Shown here one piece after another: positions 8,124 through 12,103 of a stretch of DNA of 12,103 nucleotides; positions within the stretch are counted from its first letter, which is position 1, and every line of letters begins with the position of its first letter. The notes under the pieces were generated by a model. That model saw only the letters and a program-made list of their open reading frames with translations. It was not told the DNA's origin and made no database searches. Location of the stretch: the NCBI GenBank assembly GCA_020216655.1, contig JAIWNU010000158.1:1-12103 (forward strand), written 5' to 3'. This stretch comes from Treponema sp. (GTDB taxonomy: Bacteria > Spirochaetota > Spirochaetia > Treponematales > Breznakiellaceae). A program made the translations under genes and the position numbers.

Positions 8124-8143
8124 AATAGCCTATGATACTACAA
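8116..8143 (-). promoter_or_regulatory. Tentative promoter for the tamB-bamA-skp operon
   Basis: On the minus strand, TATATC (8121 down to 8116) is preceded at 16-base spacing by TTGTAG (8143 down to 8138). Both are partial matches. An alternative -10 is TATCAT (8137 down to 8132), which has no good -35. Any tamB promoter must lie within or next to the start of tmk, because only 31 bases separate the two start codons. Confidence 0.25.
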
Positions 8144-8836
8144 AACTTTGTGGTCCTGGAAGGTGGGGACGGGACCGGAACTTCGACTCAATTACAGATA
8201 CTGCGCGCCCGCCTCGCCCACCCGTCGGCCGCAGCGAACACCTATGACCACTCTTTGGCCATGGTCCCGCAAGCCGGGACCCTGCCGCCTGCCGCAGCGA
8301 GCACAGCGAGCCCCCCAACCTACTTTACCTTTGAGCCCACCGACGGCCCCATCGGCAGCCTTATCCGGCAGGCCCTGCACCGTTCCCCGGCGCTCCATAC
8401 TCATACCATAGCACATCTTTTTGCGGCGGACCGCTATGAACACCTCTATGGCCGAGGGGGCATCGTGGAACGGTGCAGGGCCGGAGAACTGGTGATCTGC
8501 GACCGCTATGTGCCTTCATCCCTGGTGTACCAGGGCATCTCCTGCGGCGACGACACCCCCACATACCTCAATGAACGCTTTCCCTACCCTGAACTCATCC
8601 TCTTTTTTGAGCTTGACCCCGAAATTGCCGAACAGCGTTACGGCAAACGGGAAAAACAGGACATGTTTGAACACCTGGCTTTCCAGAAACAGGTTCACGA
8701 AGCCTACGAGCGCATCCTCCCCGACTATTGCCGGCACGGCACGAGGCTCGTCCGCATCGATGCGGAGAGGACCATAGAAGAAGTTGCAGAACAGGTATGG
8801 AGGGCTTTGCAAAACCTGCCGATATTCAAAGGGTGA
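8132..8836 (+). CDS. tmk: Thymidylate kinase (dTMP kinase) with altered Walker A motif
   Basis: This 234-residue cytosolic enzyme phosphorylates dTMP to dTDP with ATP, a required step for dTTP. Visible motifs are FVVLEGGDGTGTSTQ (P-loop, residues 6-20), FEPTDGPIGSLIR (67-79, matching the REPGGT region that contacts dTMP), VICDRYVPSSLVYQG (121-135, the DRY and SS-x-x-YQ signatures) and a basic lid near YGKREKQDMFE (170-180). The P-loop lysine is replaced by Thr17 (GTGTST where GxGKST is usual). An Ala/Pro-rich segment at about residues 30-62 makes the protein longer than the usual 200-215 residues. No Shine-Dalgarno sequence precedes the ATG. The start is supported by the preceding extended -10 and by the protein beginning NFVVLEG right after it. 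The gene is coupled to the next one by a GTGA overlap and is divergent from tamB. Confidence 0.9.
   Translation: MILQNFVVLEGGDGTGTSTQLQILRARLAHPSAAANTYDHSLAMVPQAGTLPPAAASTASPPTYFTFEPTDGPIGSLIRQALHRSPALHTHTIAHLFAADRYEHLYGRGGIVERCRAGELVICDRYVPSSLVYQGISCGDDTPTYLNERFPYPELILFFELDPEIAEQRYGKREKQDMFEHLAFQKQVHEAYERILPDYCRHGTRLVRIDAERTIEEVAEQVWRALQNLPIFKG
8228..8304. repeat. Direct repeats exactly 63 bp apart inside tmk
   Basis: GCCGCAGCGAACAC (8228-8241) and GCCGCAGCGAGCAC (8291-8304) differ at one base. Both are read in the same frame as Ala-Ala-Ala-Asn/Ser-Thr. The 63-bp spacing equals 21 codons and covers most of the extra Ala/Pro-rich segment of the enzyme. The sequence between them is not itself duplicated. 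Confidence 0.75.
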
Positions 8837-9459
8837 AGTACCCGAACAAACTGCAGCTTGTAAGCCTTTTCAGCCTCCTCTTCCTGTGTCTCCCCGCCCT
8901 GGGCGGGGGGGCCTATTATGTTCAATACAAAGAACAATATTACAAGCTCTACCACCTGCATTATATCCAGTATCCCGACGATACCATGGAAAACATCTAT
9001 TGGCTCGAAAAGGCCCTTAAAGCGGACTTTGCTAACCCCCTCTATGCCCTGGCGCTCATAGAAGATAAAACCCAGTGGGAAAAGTATCGTTACCTTTTTA
9101 TGATGCACATCAATCTTAAACTCATTGAACAGTATCTTTTTCTGGGGAATAAGTGGAACAAACGGAACGCCTATTTTTACAATGCCCCCTGGAAGGAACA
9201 GAACCTGGAAAGCCTTAAAACCGCCGAAACCTGCTATAAAACGGCCCTTTACTACTGGAAGGATGCCAAGGACTGGGCCGATAAGGCCCTGGACAAGCGG
9301 TTTAGGTTCATCAACCTGGAACGGGTACAGAATTGGGAAGACGAAGCAGGCCGCATCGCAGACGGCAGCCTGAATTACGAAAAAACCATAAACAGGGAGC
9401 TTGATCTCCTGGCAAAGGTCCGCGAAAAGTTCCAGGCCATGGACGAAAACACCTATTGA
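8833..9459 (+). CDS. Membrane-anchored or exported helical protein of unknown function, coupled to tmk
   Basis: I do not recognise the family. The likely start is the GTG at 8833-8835, which overlaps the tmk stop as GTGA, giving 208 residues. The frame stays open upstream to an ATG at 8728, but that would bury the start inside tmk and put an unrelated charged leader before the hydrophobic segment. Residues about 7-27 (LQLVSLFSLLFLCLPALGGGA) form a signal peptide or anchor. Cys19 is not in a good lipobox, since Leu precedes it. The rest is helical, rich in Tyr, Trp, Lys and Glu, and might include TPR-like helix pairs (for example around ESLKTAETCYKTALYYWKDA). I recall a hypothetical protein after tmk in T. 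pallidum, which would fit a conserved spirochaete pair, but I could not check this. Its 3' end overlaps that of queA on the opposite strand by seven bases. Confidence 0.75.
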   Translation: MKYPNKLQLVSLFSLLFLCLPALGGGAYYVQYKEQYYKLYHLHYIQYPDDTMENIYWLEKALKADFANPLYALALIEDKTQWEKYRYLFMMHINLKLIEQYLFLGNKWNKRNAYFYNAPWKEQNLESLKTAETCYKTALYYWKDAKDWADKALDKRFRFINLERVQNWEDEAGRIADGSLNYEKTINRELDLLAKVREKFQAMDENTY

Positions 9460-10472
9460 ATATACATTGCATCGCCGTAGCTGAAAAACCGGTACCGTTC
9501 CCGCACCGCTTCGGCATAGCTCTCCAATATAAACTCCCGGCCTGCAAAGGCGCTCACCAGCATGAGCAGGGTCGATTCGGGGGTATGAAAATTGGTAAAC
9601 AGTTGGTCTACCACCTTAAAATGATAGGGAGGATAAATAAATATTGATGTTGCCCCATCACCCCGCCGCAGCCGGTCCCCCTCCCAGGCAGATTCCAGGG
9701 TACGCACGCTGGTGGTTCCCACCGCAATAACAGGCCGTTTTTCCCGTTTTGCCCGTTCTACCGCACTGGCGGTCTCGTCGCTTACTGAATAGGTTTCCTC
9801 GTGCATGACATGGTCTTCGATACGGTCCGCGCGGACGGGCATAAAGGTACCTAACCCCACATGGAGGGTAACAAAGACCCGTTCAATGCCCCGCGCATCC
9901 AGGCGCTCTAAAATTTCTTCGGTAAAATGGAGCCCCGCGGTCGGCGCCGCGCTTGATCCGGTGTTTTTTGCATATACAGTCTGGTAACGCTGGTCGTCCT
10001 CCGCTTCATCAGGCCGCTTAATATAGGGCGGGAGTGGTATATGCCCGTAGGTGTCTAGCCAGGCGTCATCGATGGGGCGCTCAAAGGCGATGATCCGGAG
10101 GTCCCCATCTTCGCCCTCTATTTCCGCCATGGTTCCGTCGGGAAACTGGTAGCGGCTCCCTGCCCTGCGCCGTTTAGCCCGCTTGACCATAGCTTCCCAG
10201 CGGCAGCCGCCGAGAAAACGGGTAAGAAGAAACTCGACCTCCGCTCCCGTATCCACGGCGCGGGCAAAAAGCCGGGCCTTGCGGACCCGGGAGTCGTTAA
10301 ACACCATGAGAGCCCCTTCGGGCACCAAATCCGGCAGGTCCGCCACCACCCGGTGCTCCCGCCTCCCGGTGCTGCGGTTCAGCACCATAAGCCGGCTTTT
10401 ACCCCGCTCCTCCGGCGGATGCTGGGCAATCAGTTCGGGGGGAAGTTCAAAAGAGAAGTCCGTTCGATCCAT
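9453..10472 (-). CDS. queA: QueA, S-adenosylmethionine:tRNA ribosyltransferase-isomerase
   Basis: This complete 339-residue enzyme transfers and rearranges the ribosyl part of S-adenosylmethionine onto 7-aminomethyl-7-deazaguanine in tRNA, forming epoxyqueuosine in the queuosine pathway. Family signatures run in order: [20 protein letters not shown] (8-27), [12 protein letters not shown] (57-68), [17 protein letters not shown] (172-188), [12 protein letters not shown] (202-213), HEETYSV (224-230), [11 protein letters not shown] (251-261), [20 protein letters not shown] (292-311) and [11 protein letters not shown] (328-338). The ATG has GGAG five bases upstream, inside the end of ruvB. The start codon lies 26 bases within ruvB, so the two genes are probably translationally coupled. 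ruvA-ruvB-queA is a common order in bacteria. Its 3' end overlaps the convergent gene at 8833. Confidence 0.96.
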   Translation of the reverse strand: MDRTDFSFELPPELIAQHPPEERGKSRLMVLNRSTGRREHRVVADLPDLVPEGALMVFNDSRVRKARLFARAVDTGAEVEFLLTRFLGGCRWEAMVKRAKRRRAGSRYQFPDGTMAEIEGEDGDLRIIAFERPIDDAWLDTYGHIPLPPYIKRPDEAEDDQRYQTVYAKNTGSSAAPTAGLHFTEEILERLDARGIERVFVTLHVGLGTFMPVRADRIEDHVMHEETYSVSDETASAVERAKREKRPVIAVGTTSVRTLESAWEGDRLRRGDGATSIFIYPPYHFKVVDQLFTNFHTPESTLLMLVSAFAGREFILESYAEAVRERYRFFSYGDAMYIQ

Positions 10473-11490
10473 TAGTACTCCGTTGTATGTTTAGATGTTC
10501 GTAGGCAAAGGGGGTAACCATGCGGCCCCGGGGAGTGCGTTGCAGGAGTCCTGCCTGAATAAGATAGGGTTCATAGTAATCTTCCAGGGTATCCACCGCT
10601 TCACCTACCGAAATGGCCAGGGTTTCGGCCCCCACAGGACCTCCGTTATACCGTTCTATAATGATACGGAGGATTTCCCGGTCATAGCGCTCAAGACCCA
10701 GTGCGTCGATTTCGAGGCGCTTAAGGCCTTCGGCCACTACCTTGCGGCTGATATGGCCCGCCTCAAAAACCTGGGCAAAGTCCCGCATGCGCCGCAAAAG
10801 CCGGTTCGCGACCCGAGGTGTTCCCCGGCTCGAAGATGCAATCAGGGCCGCAGCGTCATCGTCGATAGAAACCTTAAGGATTCCCGCGGACCTATGAACT
10901 ATGGCTTCCATGTCGGCCTGTTCGTAAAAGGAAAAACGGCAGGTAATGCCGAAGCGGCTTATAAGGGGACTCGATACCATGCCTGCCTTAGTGGTAGCCC
11001 CTACGAGGGTAAAGGGCGGGATGGGAATTCGGATGGTCCGGGCGCTGGGACCCTGGCCGATAATCCAGTCGAGCTCATAGTCCTCCATGGCAATATAAAG
11101 CATTTCCTCGATGGTGGGCTTGAGCCGGTGAATTTCATCAATAAAAAAAACCGTTCCCTCCGACACGGTAGTCAAAATCCCCGCCAAGTCCTTGGGCTTA
11201 TCCAGGGCAGGAGCGCTCGTCACCTTAAAGTCTACCCCCAGTTCGTTTGCCACCACCTGGGCCAGGGTGGTTTTGCCAAGCCCCGGCGGGCCGATCAGAA
11301 AAAGGTGGTCCAGGCTTTCCTTGCGCTGTTTCGCCGCAGAAATAAAGACCGAAAGGTTTTCCTTCATGGCGGCTTGGCCAAGGAATTCCTGTAAGTACCG
11401 GGGCCGCAGCGAGAGGTCCCGGCTGTCGTCTTCCAGGGGAGTTTCAGGATGTACTATTGATGAAGGGGCGGCGCTCTTTTTATCAGCCAT
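10447..11490 (-). CDS. ruvB: RuvB, Holliday junction branch-migration ATPase
   Basis: This 347-residue AAA+ motor forms hexameric rings that pull DNA through RuvA-bound Holliday junctions. Residues 26-40 ([15 protein letters not shown]) match the usual N-terminal RuvB signature. Walker A is GPPGLGKTT (67-75), Walker B is FFIDEIHRL (115-123), sensor 1 is GATTKAG (164-170), the arginine finger is Arg179 in SRFG, and sensor 2 is GTPRVANR (223-230). The C-terminal winged-helix domain (about 262-333) contains [13 protein letters not shown] and ends near EHLNIQ, after which an extra tail of about 11 residues is encoded by the overlap with queA. AAGGAG lies 11 bases before the ATG, slightly far. Twenty-one bases separate it from ruvA. 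All catalytic residues are present. Confidence 0.97.
   Translation of the reverse strand: MADKKSAAPSSIVHPETPLEDDSRDLSLRPRYLQEFLGQAAMKENLSVFISAAKQRKESLDHLFLIGPPGLGKTTLAQVVANELGVDFKVTSAPALDKPKDLAGILTTVSEGTVFFIDEIHRLKPTIEEMLYIAMEDYELDWIIGQGPSARTIRIPIPPFTLVGATTKAGMVSSPLISRFGITCRFSFYEQADMEAIVHRSAGILKVSIDDDAAALIASSSRGTPRVANRLLRRMRDFAQVFEAGHISRKVVAEGLKRLEIDALGLERYDREILRIIIERYNGGPVGAETLAISVGEAVDTLEDYYEPYLIQAGLLQRTPRGRMVTPFAYEHLNIQRSTNGSNGLLF
10478..10481 (-). promoter_or_regulatory. queA ribosome binding site inside the ruvB coding region
   Basis: GGAG on the minus strand lies five bases before the queA ATG at 10472. It is read in ruvB as part of the codons for Gln-Arg-Ser in the C-terminal tail. 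A site inside the upstream gene fits translational coupling of ruvB and queA. Confidence 0.65.
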
Positions 11491-11511
11491 AACCTGTTCT
11501 GCTCCTTGCCC

Positions 11512-12103
11512 TTATTGACTGCTTAAAATAACGATGGCCTGCTTAAAGATCCGTTTTTCCCGTTCCGCCGCGCTTAAGGACAGGGCTGGGTTAACTCTGC
11601 CGGCGGCACCAGCTATGCCGGCGGCACCTGCAGCTCCGCCGACAACTGCGGCCTCTTCGGCGCTTATCTGGGCAGCAGCGGCAGCCACCGCTTCTGCTGC
11701 GGCCTTTCGGTCGTAGCCCATGTCAGCCAGGGCGTTCACCAGTTCTTCGTGCACGAGCGGAGTGCCTGCTGCCAGCTCTGGCCGGGCAAGTTTTCCCTTG
11801 AGGGCGAGAATCATCTTTTGTGCCGTCTTTTTTCCGAGGCCAGGAACCGCTTCGAGCCGGGCTATATCTTCGTTTTCAAGGGCCGCCTCCAGTTCTTCCT
11901 GGCCGATGCCGCTTAAAATCTTTATCGCCTGACGGGGACCGATGCCATCGACCTTCATGAGTTCTAGAAAGGTGCTGCGCCGCTCGGGATTCATAAAACC
12001 AAAGAGCCGCATCTGGTCTTCCCGATGATAAAGCCACACAAAAAGACGGGCTTCTTCGCCTACTGGAGGTAAACGTTCCATATCGAGCAGGGGAACGGCA
12101 ATT
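11512..12103 (-). CDS. ruvA: RuvA, Holliday junction DNA-binding subunit (5' end cut by the window edge)
   Basis: The reading frame stays open past the ATG at 12081 to the right edge (LPFPLLD comes before that Met). RuvA normally has about 40-50 more N-terminal residues, so the ATG is internal and the gene continues outside the window. Visible are the end of the OB-fold domain (PVGEEARLFVWLYHREDQMRL), two helix-hairpin-helix motifs, KVDGIGPRQAIKIL and VPGLGKKTAQKMIL, that bind junction DNA, and the C-terminal domain III (from about HEELVNALADMGYDRKAA) that contacts RuvB. Domain III is interrupted by an Ala/Gly-rich stretch (AAVVGGAAGAAGIAGAAG) before the final helix FKQAIVILSSQ. Part of this stretch is encoded by an 18-bp tandem repeat. 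It is the first visible gene of the ruvA-ruvB-queA operon. Confidence 0.94.
   Translation of the reverse strand, partial: IAVPLLDMERLPPVGEEARLFVWLYHREDQMRLFGFMNPERRSTFLELMKVDGIGPRQAIKILSGIGQEELEAALENEDIARLEAVPGLGKKTAQKMILALKGKLARPELAAGTPLVHEELVNALADMGYDRKAAAEAVAAAAAQISAEEAAVVGGAAGAAGIAGAAGRVNPALSLSAAEREKRIFKQAIVILSSQ
11598..11633. repeat. Two-copy 18-bp tandem repeat inside ruvA
   Basis: TGCCGGCGGCACC occurs at 11598-11610 and again at 11616-11628, giving an 18-bp period (six codons). The five bases completing each unit differ. The repeat encodes part of the Ala/Gly-rich linker in RuvA, and its period keeps the reading frame. Confidence 0.8.

Noticed and set aside
8728..8832. ATG at 8728 as the start of the protein after tmk.
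   Set aside because: It would overlap tmk by over 100 bases and put a charged leader before the signal sequence. The GTG at 8833 overlaps the tmk stop neatly.
8887..8889. Cys19 of the protein after tmk as a lipoprotein attachment site.
   Set aside because: The residues before it are Leu-Phe-Leu in the middle of the hydrophobic stretch. Even the relaxed spirochaete lipobox prefers a small residue just before the Cys.
10495..11394. A 299-codon open frame on the plus strand opposite ruvB.
   Set aside because: ruvB on the other strand has every family motif. The antisense frame has no recognisable domain or ribosome site and is a by-product of codon bias.
12079..12081. ATG as the true start of ruvA.
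   Set aside because: The frame is open to the window edge, and RuvA needs roughly 40-50 more N-terminal residues, so this Met is internal.

Overview
This window looks like ordinary chromosome from a spirochaete, most likely a Treponema-type bacterium of moderate GC content. The evidence is a tamB-bamA-skp gene cluster without tamA, the start of mutS just beyond skp, a thymidylate kinase followed by a small membrane-anchored spirochaete-like hypothetical, and the protein sequences themselves. This assignment rests on recalled family features and gene order, not on a search. I see no mobile element, CRISPR array, tRNA or rRNA.

Left edge (1-680). The first 13 codons of mutS lie on the minus strand and run off the window. 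A STAS-domain protein is divergent from mutS, with a short two-way promoter region between them. A strong intrinsic terminator follows, whose U-tract faces the minus strand and so closes the skp operon.

Envelope operon (680-8100, minus strand). The order of transcription is tamB, bamA, skp, with gaps of 19 and 16 bases. TamB is a 1457-residue inner-membrane-anchored AsmA-like bridge, BamA is the outer-membrane insertase, and Skp is a periplasmic chaperone. Together they form a transport and assembly route for the outer membrane. No other gap in the window exceeds about 90 bases.

Right part (8132-12103). tmk is divergent from tamB, with only 31 bases between their start codons. A 208-residue anchored protein of unknown function is coupled to tmk by a GTGA overlap. 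Convergent to this pair is the minus-strand operon ruvA (5' end cut by the window edge), ruvB and queA, which covers Holliday junction branch migration and queuosine tRNA modification. This half is visibly richer in G+C than the tamB-bamA half.

The main points for a second look are a thymidylate kinase whose Walker A lysine is replaced by threonine, an Ala/Pro-rich segment in the same enzyme bounded by direct repeats exactly 63 bp apart, two promoters (tmk and mutS) placed so close to the start codon that the mRNAs may be leaderless, and a 26-base ruvB/queA overlap. I do not see a clearly novel multi-gene system here.
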